Below, one piece after another: positions 1-7,203 of a stretch of 8,843 nt of DNA. The notes under the pieces are model-generated. The model was not told the origin of the DNA and ran no database searches. It saw only the letters and a program-made list of their open reading frames with translations. Position 1 is the stretch's first letter, and each line of letters begins with the position of its first letter. The position numbers were made by a program, and so were the translations under genes. The stretch is from positions 1 through 8,843 of the forward strand of contig QKII01000142.1 of the NCBI GenBank assembly GCA_003249625.1. The letters run 5' to 3'. This DNA comes from Propionivibrio sp. (GTDB taxonomy: Bacteria; Pseudomonadota; Gammaproteobacteria; Burkholderiales; Rhodocyclaceae).

Positions 1-411
1 GAGTCCTTCGGCTGGCGTGGCAAGGAAAACGCCATGGCGATCGACGCGATCAAGAAAAACCCGTGGCTCGGCATCGGCTTCAACGGCGCGTACAAGAAGT
101 CGATTTCCGCCCGCGGCCATTTTGCCGGCGAAGAAATTTACATCCACAACGCCTACCTGTACTTCCAGTTGAAGATGGGCCTGCTCGGCTCGCTGATCCC
201 TGCCGCCTTTCTGTGCCTCTACCTGCGCCTGATGGCAACCTCGCTATCAATTCCCGACACGAGCAGACGCGCCACCGCGCTGAGTTATGGCGTACTCGGC
301 GTCGCCATCATGCTGATCGGCTACAGCGGCCAGACCATCAGCCGCTTCGTCACGCTAATGATCATTTGTCTGATGTTCACCGTCATGAGGTTCTATGCCG
401 CCCGTAACTGA
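1..411 (+). CDS. Wzy/O-antigen ligase-like polysaccharide polymerase, C-terminal part
   Basis: This is the C-terminal 136 residues of an integral membrane protein. The frame is open from base 1, so the N-terminus lies outside the window; the ATG at 34 is probably internal. The visible part contains a KNPWLGIGF segment followed by HNAYLYFQLKMGLLGSL, the pattern of the large periplasmic loop and following membrane helix in the O-antigen ligase/Wzy_C family (A..I..NP.LGIGFG then HN.YL....E.GLLG). At least two hydrophobic helices follow, around LIPAAFLCLYLRL and the C-terminal LMIICLMFTVM. Such proteins either polymerise lipid-linked repeat units or ligate glycans in the periplasmic leaflet of the inner membrane. 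Next to a Wzx-like gene, a polymerase role is the better guess, but ligase and polymerase cannot be told apart from this fragment. Its last 17 bases overlap the next gene. Confidence 0.72.
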   Translation, partial: ESFGWRGKENAMAIDAIKKNPWLGIGFNGAYKKSISARGHFAGEEIYIHNAYLYFQLKMGLLGSLIPAAFLCLYLRLMATSLSIPDTSRRATALSYGVLGVAIMLIGYSGQTISRFVTLMIICLMFTVMRFYAARN

Positions 412-2431
412 AACGAGCGCCCGGCTCGGAACCATCGACGCCTCGCTGTCGCGCTCGACGGACCATACACAGGCACTACGCACTGATATTCAGTGGTTGC
501 GCGGACTGGCCGTGCTTGCCGTACTCGTCTACCACGCAGACAAGGCAATGCTGCCGGGCGGCTATCTTGGCGTCGACATCTTCTTCGTCCTGTCCGGATT
601 CCTGATTACCCGCAACATCCTGCGTGACATGGCCCGAGGGATGTTCTCCTACGCGGATTTCATCGCCCGGCGTTTCCGCCGTTTGCTCCCCGCCTGCTAC
701 GCGATGCTGTCAACGACCCTCTTGCTTGGCAGCGTACTGCTCACTCGTGGCGAGTTGTCGGAGTTATTCAAGCAGATGGCGGGAGCAATCGGCTTTTCAT
801 CCAACATCGTACTGTGGCAACAGGCCGGCTACTTCGACACATCGTCTGCACTCAAACCCCTGCTGCATACCTGGTCGCTGTCACTGGAAGAGCAATACTA
901 CCTGGCGCTGCCGCTGCTGCTCTGGTTCGGAGCACGCCTGCGACCCTTGGTGCTCATCACGGCCGCGATGCTCGTTAGCCTGATCCTCTGTTTCGCCTTC
1001 GTCCCGCACAAACCGAGTGCCGTCTTTTTCCTGCTGCCGTTCCGCGCCTGGGAACTGCTCGCCGGTTCACTCTGCGCGGCCATCGCCCTCGGGAAACGCG
1101 CGCCGTCGATTCCAGACAGCGTGAAATTCGCCGCGCTCGCCATCCTCGGACTCGCGCTGGCCTTTCCTCCCGATACGCCCCACCCTGGCCTGGGGGCCCT
1201 GATCGTCGTCGCGGCCACGTCGCTCCTCATGCTCGGCGCCATCGATTTCGGCAAAAGCGCCCCCAACCGGGGCATGGTCTTCATCGGAGACATCTCCTAT
1301 TCCCTCTATCTGTTTCATTGGCCGTTGTTCGCGTTAGCCAACATCGTTTACGCGGACCCGGTGCCACCCCGTGTGACGGTACTACTCATGGCGGCATCGC
1401 TGCTTCTCGGCGCACTGTCCTGGCGATTCATCGAACGACCGTTCCGCAATACATCAAAAAGTGTCCGTGGCCGGGTCTTTCTGTTCGCTGCAGCGGGAGG
1501 AACAATGCTTCTGCTGGCCGGTTTCATGGTCCACGCGTCCCGACCCACCAGCGGTGCCGTGCCCACCGGACATAGTCCCAATTACGGCCTTCATCGCCTC
1601 TGTGCCGCGAACGACTCCATCGTCCAACGCCCCGAATGCAAGACATCGCCCAAACCGCGTGTCCTGCTGTGGGGCGATTCCTACGCCATGCACCTCGTTC
1701 AGGGACTGCAGAGACAGACGCAATTCGGTTTCATGCAGGCGACGAAGACATTGTGTGGTCCGGTTCCCGGTATCGCACCACTGGCGGGAAGTTTCCGTGA
1801 CGAGTGGGCGAGCGGCTGTCTGGCGTTCAACGATTCGGCGTTGCGTTTTCTCGACACGCACCCGGAATTTCGTGTCGTCGTCCTGGCGTCGAAATGGCGA
1901 CAGTTTTTCAACGCCCACGAGATCGAGGCTTTCATGATTCGCGGTGAAGCAGGCGCCGTAAAACGCCCTGGCCCGACTCTCGATCCAAACATTATCGGCG
2001 AACGTATGCGTAGCCTGATCGAACACATCGTCGCCAGCGGCAGGCAGGTCGTTCTCGTCCTGCCTCCGCCATCGGCCGGATTCGATATTCGCCGCTGTCG
2101 CGAACGTCGCCGTGAGGGGTTGCCCTTCATCGGCGCGCCGCTCGATTGCCGGATCGACGCCGAAGATTCCGCCGAGCGCGATGCGCTCCTCACGCGCACA
2201 CTCGAAACCGCTGCCCGTGCGGCCGGCGCCAGCGTCTTCTCGTTTGTCCCGACGCTTTGCAAGGACGGAGACTGCCTGACCGAAATCGATGGCGTCACGC
2301 TGTATCAGGACGAAGGTCATTTCTCCGCAGGCGGCAGCGCCCTCGTCGGCGAGCTGTCCGGACTCGACCGTCTCCTCGCCAATCTCGCGCCCCTGGCCAG
2401 CCAACCCTCCGAAATGAAAGGAACCCGATGA
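395..2431 (+). CDS. OafA-type acyltransferase: membrane acyltransferase-3 domain fused to SGNH domain
   Basis: A 678-residue inner-membrane O-acyltransferase, likely to acetylate sugars of the polysaccharide repeat unit. Residues about 30-370 form the multi-helix acyltransferase-3 domain: WLRGLAVLAVLVYH with the conserved His47, GGYLGVDIFFVLSGFLI, HTWSLSLEEQYYL (His158, Glu165/Glu166) and GDISYSLYLFHWP. A further membrane helix near residues 362-380 leads to a periplasmic SGNH hydrolase-like domain, with WGDSY (Gly427-Asp428-Ser429) as block I and DEGHFS (Asp639, His642) supplying the other triad residues. Length and architecture fit the OafA class, in which the membrane domain passes acyl groups across and the SGNH domain transfers them. 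The ATG at 395 is preceded by GAGG at 387-390 and overlaps the upstream gene by 17 nt; no other ATG occurs before the catalytic motif. The acyl group and target sugar cannot be read from sequence. Confidence 0.93.
   Translation: MPPVTETSARLGTIDASLSRSTDHTQALRTDIQWLRGLAVLAVLVYHADKAMLPGGYLGVDIFFVLSGFLITRNILRDMARGMFSYADFIARRFRRLLPACYAMLSTTLLLGSVLLTRGELSELFKQMAGAIGFSSNIVLWQQAGYFDTSSALKPLLHTWSLSLEEQYYLALPLLLWFGARLRPLVLITAAMLVSLILCFAFVPHKPSAVFFLLPFRAWELLAGSLCAAIALGKRAPSIPDSVKFAALAILGLALAFPPDTPHPGLGALIVVAATSLLMLGAIDFGKSAPNRGMVFIGDISYSLYLFHWPLFALANIVYADPVPPRVTVLLMAASLLLGALSWRFIERPFRNTSKSVRGRVFLFAAAGGTMLLLAGFMVHASRPTSGAVPTGHSPNYGLHRLCAANDSIVQRPECKTSPKPRVLLWGDSYAMHLVQGLQRQTQFGFMQATKTLCGPVPGIAPLAGSFRDEWASGCLAFNDSALRFLDTHPEFRVVVLASKWRQFFNAHEIEAFMIRGEAGAVKRPGPTLDPNIIGERMRSLIEHIVASGRQVVLVLPPPSAGFDIRRCRERRREGLPFIGAPLDCRIDAEDSAERDALLTRTLETAARAAGASVFSFVPTLCKDGDCLTEIDGVTLYQDEGHFSAGGSALVGELSGLDRLLANLAPLASQPSEMKGTR
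2416..2422 (+). promoter_or_regulatory. Ribosome binding site for second acyltransferase
   Basis: GAAAGGA lies 5 nt before the ATG at 2428. It decides the start of the second acyltransferase: the frame is open much further upstream, but only this ATG has a good Shine-Dalgarno sequence and puts the protein N-terminus directly before the family's first membrane helix. Confidence 0.75.
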
Positions 2432-3507
2432 GGTACGTCACGCTCGACCTGATGCGCGGACTGGCCGCCCTGGCCGTGCTTGTCTTCCACATGAACTACA
2501 TGTTGGGAACCGAAACGCACGTGATCGCCAAGGGCTATCTTGCCGTCGATTTCTTCTTCATCCTCAGCGGCTTCGTCATCGCCGCCAACTATCACGTCTC
2601 AGTACGTCCCACCCTCGAATGGCGCGACTTCGTGTCGGCACGAATCGCGCGCCTGTGGCCGCTGTTCATCCTGAGCACGCTTGTCGGGTTCGTGGCCGTC
2701 ACGATGAAGGCAACGCGCGATTTCGGCTACCTCGACGCACCGGACGTCTATCTTTCTCTCGCGCTGAACGCAGCAATGTTGCCGAGCTTCATCCAGAACT
2801 ACGGAGTCGACCGGCTGTTCTATTTCAACGCAGCGTCCTGGTCGATCTTCTTCGAGATTACCGTCAACCTCCTGTTTCTCGGAATTCTCCGCCACCTCAG
2901 GCTCAGCACGCTGTGCGCGCTGTCATGTATCTTCGCCGTATTACTGTGCCTGGCCGCTCACACGCACGGCAGCCTGGACGGTGGGCTGACGGCTGCGACA
3001 TTTCACATGGGCACGTTGCGCGTGTCGTTCGGATTCACGATGGGGATGGTGCTGTATCTCACCCACCGTCGACTCAACTGGAAGATCAGCGGACCATTCG
3101 TCGCCAGCGCCGTCATCGCGCTGAGCGCCTCGTTCCTCTTCACCGGCAGCTGGCTTGCCGATTGCCTTTTCGTCATTGCCATCTACCCGCTGCTCGTTCT
3201 GCTCGGAGCCAGCGGACGACTCGGTGGCGTGCTCGAGCGTACGGGAAGCTGGTTAGGGGACATCTCATATTCGGTTTACCTCCTGCAAACGCCGGCCATG
3301 CTGTTCGCGTCGTGGATCTGCAAGTTGCTGATCGGCCGCAAGATCGCCGAATTCGCGCCTTGGTCGGGCCTCGTTTTCGTGATCGCCCTGCTCGGTGCGA
3401 GCTATCTCTGCTGGCGCTACTTTGAGCTTCCCGCGCGCAACTGGCTCAGAAAGTGGCTGAACGCCTCGCCTAAAATTTCTCACGCTGTCACGGAAGGCGT
3501 GCGATGA
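2428..3507 (+). CDS. Acyltransferase-3 family membrane protein (no SGNH domain)
   Basis: A 359-residue multi-pass inner-membrane O-acyltransferase. It opens with MRYVTLDLMRGLAALAVLVFH, giving the catalytic-type His21, then GYLAVDFFFILSGFVIA (about 36-52), SWSIFFE (Ser137 to Glu143, the counterpart of the SWSLSVE motif) and GDISYSVYLLQTP near residue 275. About ten hydrophobic helices span the protein. It ends soon after the last helix, so there is no C-terminal SGNH domain; this is the usual length for stand-alone acyltransferase-3 proteins such as those that O-acetylate exopolysaccharides. The start ATG overlaps the previous stop (ATGA at 2428-2431) and the gene ends in the same kind of overlap with the flippase (3504-3507), which indicates translational coupling. 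The frame extends upstream to an ATG at 2146, but that stretch is arginine-rich, lacks family similarity and lies inside the upstream gene. Donor and acceptor substrates are unknown. Confidence 0.92.
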   Translation: MRYVTLDLMRGLAALAVLVFHMNYMLGTETHVIAKGYLAVDFFFILSGFVIAANYHVSVRPTLEWRDFVSARIARLWPLFILSTLVGFVAVTMKATRDFGYLDAPDVYLSLALNAAMLPSFIQNYGVDRLFYFNAASWSIFFEITVNLLFLGILRHLRLSTLCALSCIFAVLLCLAAHTHGSLDGGLTAATFHMGTLRVSFGFTMGMVLYLTHRRLNWKISGPFVASAVIALSASFLFTGSWLADCLFVIAIYPLLVLLGASGRLGGVLERTGSWLGDISYSVYLLQTPAMLFASWICKLLIGRKIAEFAPWSGLVFVIALLGASYLCWRYFELPARNWLRKWLNASPKISHAVTEGVR

Positions 3508-4734
3508 CACGCCGACTGTTTTACTCCGTCGCTGATCAGGCGATCGTCTCCGCATTCAATTTCGCGCTGAACGTGTATCTCGTCCGCGTGGCCGCGCCCG
3601 AGGAATTCGGCCTCTTCGCGATCATCGTCGCGGCCACGCTGTTCGCCGCGATGGTGCAGAACGCGCTGATAAATACCCCGCTGTCGGTCCATCTTCCCAT
3701 CGCTCTCGACACAGAGGACAAGGCGGTTCTGCGCCGGGCGTTTACTGCGGCGAATGCCTTGCTCTCGCTCATCCTGTTCGCGGGCAGTGCCGTAGCTCTG
3801 GTTTTCTGGCTCGGAGCCGGGCGATGGGCTGTTGCCCTGAGCGCCTGCTTCTACCTGGTCACCCAGTTCGTTCGCGAGTATTACCGCGCACTTTGGGCCG
3901 TTTTCCTTCGATCTGTCGGCGATCGTCCTTGCTATCGCAGCACTGGCAGTTCGTCACATTGTGCTGGGCGAAACCACTGCCGTTGTCACTGCAGTTTTTC
4001 TCACCGTCGGTACGGCCAGTTTGCTGACCTTCCTCCCGGCGTACATCGCGTCGGCGTGGCGCGGTTCGTTCCAGGAGGTAGCCGCAGACGCCTGCCGAAT
4101 CTTCCGCGAACAGCGACACGAGATCCGCTGGAGCCTGCTTGGCGTAATCACCACCGAGGTGCAAAACCGGGGCTACATCTATATCGCCGCTGCCGTCTTC
4201 GGCCCGTCTGCTGTCGCCCACCTGCAGGCGGGACGGATCCTGTTCGGGCCACTCAATCTGCTGACCAGCGCCTGGGCCCGAGTTGCGCGTCCCCAACTCG
4301 CCGCCCTGCTCGGGCGTTCCGACCCGACGGAATTCATTCGTGTCCTGAAGCGGGCACTTCAAGCATTCACCGCTTTCAACATTGTCTTCCTCGCCGCACT
4401 CTGGCTTACCTGGCCGATGCTGTCGACACTCGTCTTTCGCGACAAGTACACGAATCTCGGCGTAATGGTCGCAGCGTGGGGTGTCGCAAACGTCCTCTTT
4501 CAGAGCCGTTCCTGCCTCGGCATCGGCATCCAGGCGATGCGCTGCTTCCGCGAACTGACGATGGCCACCGTTGCTGGAGCGGCGCTGGCACTTGCGCTCG
4601 CTGGCGTCATCGGTTTCACGGGACAGCCCGCATGGCTGGTCGGTCCTGTAATTGCCGGCGAATGCCTCGCGCTGCTGATCGTGACACGCATCCTGCGCAA
4701 ACCGGCGTTGATTCCGGCCGTTGGGGCCGCTTAA
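3504..4734 (+). pseudogene. Wzx-like polysaccharide flippase, interrupted by a frameshift
   Basis: A membrane protein of the oligosaccharide flippase/MATE-like polysaccharide exporter type, expected to move the lipid-linked repeat unit across the inner membrane. The first part (3504 to about 3900) reads as a start typical of this family: MTRRLFYSVADQAIVSAFNF, VAAPEEFGLFAI, then hydrophobic helices up to FVREYYRALWAVF. After that, this frame turns into an Arg/Ser/Pro/His-rich shadow, while the frame one base on (open from 3841, with no good start of its own) carries on as DLSAIVLAIAALAV and a run of membrane helices to the TAA at 4732-4734. The whole span is 1231 nt, one more than a multiple of three, so removing one base near 3905 restores a protein of about 409 residues, a normal length for the family. 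No long homopolymer marks the site; the nearest runs are GGG, TTTT and CC at 3895-3906. Either the gene is truly broken or the base is a sequencing error. Confidence 0.85.
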
Positions 4735-4736
4735 AC

Positions 4737-4742
4737 AGGGGA
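4737..4742 (+). promoter_or_regulatory. Ribosome binding site of the GH5 gene
   Basis: AGGGGA lies 7 nt before the ATG at 4750, just after the flippase stop codon. This strong site means GH5 translation need not depend on coupling to the frameshifted gene upstream. Confidence 0.7.
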
Positions 4743-4749
4743 AATCGAA

Positions 4750-5733
4750 ATGAGTGGACGTTTCCGGCGACTTGCCGCCACGGTACTGGTGGCATTGCTT
4801 CCAATGACACAAGCCGATGCGACTTGCAACAACCGCCTGCGCGGCATCAACCTTGTTCCGTTGCCGACGGGCTGGTTCAACGGCGCGGTGGAAATGAAGT
4901 TTCCGGATGTTTCCTACATCACGTATTACAGGGATGCAGGCATGAACGCCATCCGCCTGCCGCTGTATTGGGAGGAGATGCAACCCATCCTCGACAGCTC
5001 GCTGAACGATCGCTATCTCCAGCACACCCGCGAGTTTCTCGACAACGCACACGCACAGGGCATGAAGGTGCTGATCGACCTGCACAACTATGCCCGCTAC
5101 CGAAACGTGCTGATCGGAACCGGTAACGTCCCGATCACCTCGTTCAGCGGCTTCTGGAAACGTTTGGTGGCCGAACTCAAGGCGCACCCAGCCGTTTATG
5201 CCTGGGGCCTGATGAACGAACCGCACCATACCAACGGCAGCTGGCCGGCACTCGCCCAGGCGGGAGTAAACGCAATCCGCTCGGAGGACAGCGCCCGGCC
5301 GATCTACGTCAGCGGCGACAACTGGAGCAATGCGCAAACCTGGTCGTCATACCATCCTGCGCCGTTCATTGCTGATCCGGCGAACAAGATCGTTTACGAA
5401 GCGCACATCTATTTCGACGACGACTACAGCGGCCGATACAAGACGCCGATCGGCTCAACCGATGTCGCCGCACGGGTAACACAACGGTTGAAACCCTTCC
5501 TGGACTGGCTACAGATCCACGGACAGCGCGGCGTGATCGGCGAGACGGGCGTGCCGAAGGACGATCCCCGCTGGCTGCAGGCACTCACCCGTTTCCTGGA
5601 CATGACCGACGCCTCGTGCACGGACTGGTTCATGTGGGCTGGTGGCGCCTGGCGGCCGACCTACGAACTGAATCTCGAACCGATCGACGGCCATGACCGG
5701 CCGCAAATTGAGCTTATCCGCTCACGCATGTAG
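4750..5733 (+). CDS. Secreted GH5 (cellulase-family) glycoside hydrolase
   Basis: A 327-residue retaining glycosidase with a TIM-barrel fold. The N-terminus [19 protein letters not shown], followed by ADA-TC near residues 22-26, looks like a Sec signal peptide cleaved after about residue 24, placing the enzyme in the periplasm or outside. GH5 landmarks appear in order: [25 protein letters not shown] (Asp110, His112, Asn113), GLMNEPHH with acid/base Glu157, [22 protein letters not shown] with nucleophile Glu265, and WFMWAGGAW near the C-terminus. Both catalytic glutamates are present, so it should be active. The family cleaves beta-1,4 or related beta-glycans; the exact substrate cannot be told. 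It lies 15 nt after the flippase and 22 nt before ugd, which suggests it acts on the polysaccharide made by this locus, as a trimming or release enzyme. Cellulose degradation for feeding is possible but less consistent with the context. Confidence 0.92.
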   Translation: MSGRFRRLAATVLVALLPMTQADATCNNRLRGINLVPLPTGWFNGAVEMKFPDVSYITYYRDAGMNAIRLPLYWEEMQPILDSSLNDRYLQHTREFLDNAHAQGMKVLIDLHNYARYRNVLIGTGNVPITSFSGFWKRLVAELKAHPAVYAWGLMNEPHHTNGSWPALAQAGVNAIRSEDSARPIYVSGDNWSNAQTWSSYHPAPFIADPANKIVYEAHIYFDDDYSGRYKTPIGSTDVAARVTQRLKPFLDWLQIHGQRGVIGETGVPKDDPRWLQALTRFLDMTDASCTDWFMWAGGAWRPTYELNLEPIDGHDRPQIELIRSRM

Positions 5734-5755
5734 TTTTTTCACCCTGGACCTGCTT

Positions 5756-7105
5756 ATGAAAATCACCGTCATTGGAACCGGCTACGTTGGCCTGGTTTCC
5801 GGAACCTGCCTCGCTGAAGTCGGCAACGACGTACTCTGCCTCGATGTCGATCCTGCGAAGATCAAGACTCTTCAGGAAGGCGGCATGCCGCTGTACGAAC
5901 CGGGATTGCAGGAAATGGTGAAGCGCAACGTCGCCGCCGGCCGCCTGCACTTCACCACGGACATTGAACGCGCCGTGCATTTTGGCACCATCCAGTTCAT
6001 CGCCGTCGGAACACCGCCGGACGAGGACGGCTCTGCCGACGTCCGCTACGTCACCGCCGCGGCCCGCAACGTCGGCAAGTACATGACCGATTACAAGATC
6101 GTCGTCGACAAAAGCACAGTTCCCGTCGGCACCGCCAGCGTGGTCAAGGCAACTCTCGACGAGGAACTGGCAAAACGCGGTTTCGTCGTACCCTTTGACG
6201 TCGTCTCCAATCCGGAATTCCTGAAAGAGGGCGCAGCGGTCGAAGACTTCATGAAGCCAGACCGAATCGTCGTCGGTTGCGAGACGGAGAAGGCCGCGTT
6301 GATCCTGCGCGCCCTGTACGCCCCGTTCCAGCGCAACCATGACCGACTGATCCTGACGGACGTGCGTAGTGCCGAGTTGACCAAGTATGCGGCGAACGCA
6401 ATGCTGGCCACACGCATCAGCTTCATGAACGAACTGGCCAACCTGGCCGAACGGCTTGGCGCGGACATCGAACAGGTACGCCGCGGCATCGGCAGCGATC
6501 CGCGGATTGGCTATCACTTCCTGTACGCTGGCGCTGGTTACGGCGGCTCCTGCTTTCCCAAGGACGTCAAAGCACTGATCAAGACGGCGGCGGATACGGG
6601 GACCGAATTGCGCCTGCTCAAGGCGGTCGAGCAGGCCAACGAGGCACAAAAACACGTGCTCGGCAACAAGATCAAGGCACGCTTTGGCGAAAACCTGGCC
6701 GGCCGTCGTTTCGCCGTCTGGGGATTGGCGTTCAAGGCGAATACCGACGACATGCGCGAAGCGTCGAGCCGGGTGCTCATCGCCGACCTGATCGCCGCCG
6801 GCGCAACCGTCGTCGCGTACGATCCTGAGGCGATGGACGAAGCGCGCCGCTGCTTCCCCGACGAGGCAGCGCTTACCCTCGTCGCGACCAAGGAGGCCGC
6901 ACTCGACCGGGCCGATGCGCTGCTCGTCGTCACCGAATGGACAGAGTTCCGCAGTCCGGACATCGAGGACATGCGTCGCCGCCTCAAAATGCCCGTCGTC
7001 TTCGACGGACGAAACCTGTTTGATCCCGCCGCGATGCACGACAACGGGTATGAATACCATGGAATCGGCCGCAAAAAGATGTTCGCCCCCCCAGTATCCG
7101 TTTAG
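5756..7105 (+). CDS. ugd: UDP-glucose 6-dehydrogenase
   Basis: A 449-residue cytoplasmic enzyme that oxidises UDP-glucose to UDP-glucuronate with two NAD+, supplying acidic sugar for polysaccharide synthesis. Seen in sequence: the N-terminal Rossmann motif [15 protein letters not shown] (Gly7, Gly9, Gly12), [63 protein letters not shown] (Lys210, Asn214), the active-site [14 protein letters not shown] with Cys266, and the C-terminal UDP-binding domain with [17 protein letters not shown]. All key residues are intact. The frame is open to an ATG at 5693 inside the GH5 gene, but that would add 21 residues before a perfect Rossmann start; the ATG at 5756 is chosen although its ribosome site is weak (GGA at 5746-5748). 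A family member specific for UDP-ManNAc or GDP-mannose is less likely given these motifs. The uronic acid implied is consistent with an acidic exopolysaccharide. Confidence 0.95.
   Translation: MKITVIGTGYVGLVSGTCLAEVGNDVLCLDVDPAKIKTLQEGGMPLYEPGLQEMVKRNVAAGRLHFTTDIERAVHFGTIQFIAVGTPPDEDGSADVRYVTAAARNVGKYMTDYKIVVDKSTVPVGTASVVKATLDEELAKRGFVVPFDVVSNPEFLKEGAAVEDFMKPDRIVVGCETEKAALILRALYAPFQRNHDRLILTDVRSAELTKYAANAMLATRISFMNELANLAERLGADIEQVRRGIGSDPRIGYHFLYAGAGYGGSCFPKDVKALIKTAADTGTELRLLKAVEQANEAQKHVLGNKIKARFGENLAGRRFAVWGLAFKANTDDMREASSRVLIADLIAAGATVVAYDPEAMDEARRCFPDEAALTLVATKEAALDRADALLVVTEWTEFRSPDIEDMRRRLKMPVVFDGRNLFDPAAMHDNGYEYHGIGRKKMFAPPVSV
7086..7092 (+). repeat. Seven-cytosine homopolymer at the 3' end of ugd
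   Basis: Seven consecutive C bases encode the Ala-Pro-Pro near the ugd C-terminus (MFAPPVSV), 11 bases before the stop. A slip here would alter only the last few residues, so little functional effect is expected, but it is a plausible error-prone site for sequencing. Confidence 0.8.
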
Positions 7106-7139
7106 AAAACGAAGATGCAGTAACACGAGCATCCTGGCG

Positions 7140-7145
7140 TAGAAT
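7140..7145 (+). promoter_or_regulatory. Possible -10 box upstream of the REC-TPR gene
   Basis: TAGAAT matches the sigma-70 -10 consensus at five of six positions and sits in the roughly 100-nt gap between ugd and the regulator gene, 59 nt before its chosen start. No convincing -35 box is seen 16-18 nt upstream, so this is only a candidate; the gene may equally be read through from ugd. The gap (7106-7203) shows no terminator-like hairpin with a T-run. Confidence 0.25.
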
Positions 7146-7203
7146 GCATCGGCACTCCCACTCGCCACAAAGGCGGCATGTCGATGATCAGAACGAAATC
7201 AGG

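Noticed and set aside
2146..2427. N-terminal extension of the second acyltransferase.
   Set aside because: It is arginine-rich, without family similarity, and lies fully inside the SGNH domain coding region. The ATG at 2428 has a good ribosome site and the proper N-terminus.
3891..3899. Possible programmed +1 frameshift in the flippase, since CTT-T resembles the slippage core of prfB.
   Set aside because: There is no in-frame stop after the CTT as in prfB and no clear Shine-Dalgarno-like stimulator. Shifting there also gives a less family-like junction (LGPFSFDLS) than removing a base near 3905. A mutation or sequencing error is simpler.
3912..5126. Long continuation of the flippase's first frame, giving a 540-residue product.
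   Set aside because: After about 3910 the translation is Arg/Ser/Pro/His-rich with no membrane helices, and it runs over both the true flippase C-terminal frame and the GH5 gene. It is a GC-driven shadow.
3859..5337. 492-residue reverse-strand open frame.
   Set aside because: It lies opposite the flippase and GH5 genes, with a biased shadow-like composition and no recognisable domain.
5710..5739. Terminator between GH5 and ugd: GAGC/GCTC stem followed by a T6 run.
   Set aside because: The stem is only 4 bp and sits about 11 nt from the T-run, still within the GH5 coding end. It is too weak to call.
5714..7168. 484-residue reverse-strand open frame covering ugd.
   Set aside because: It is an exact antisense of a strongly conserved enzyme gene and shows no domain or ribosome site.
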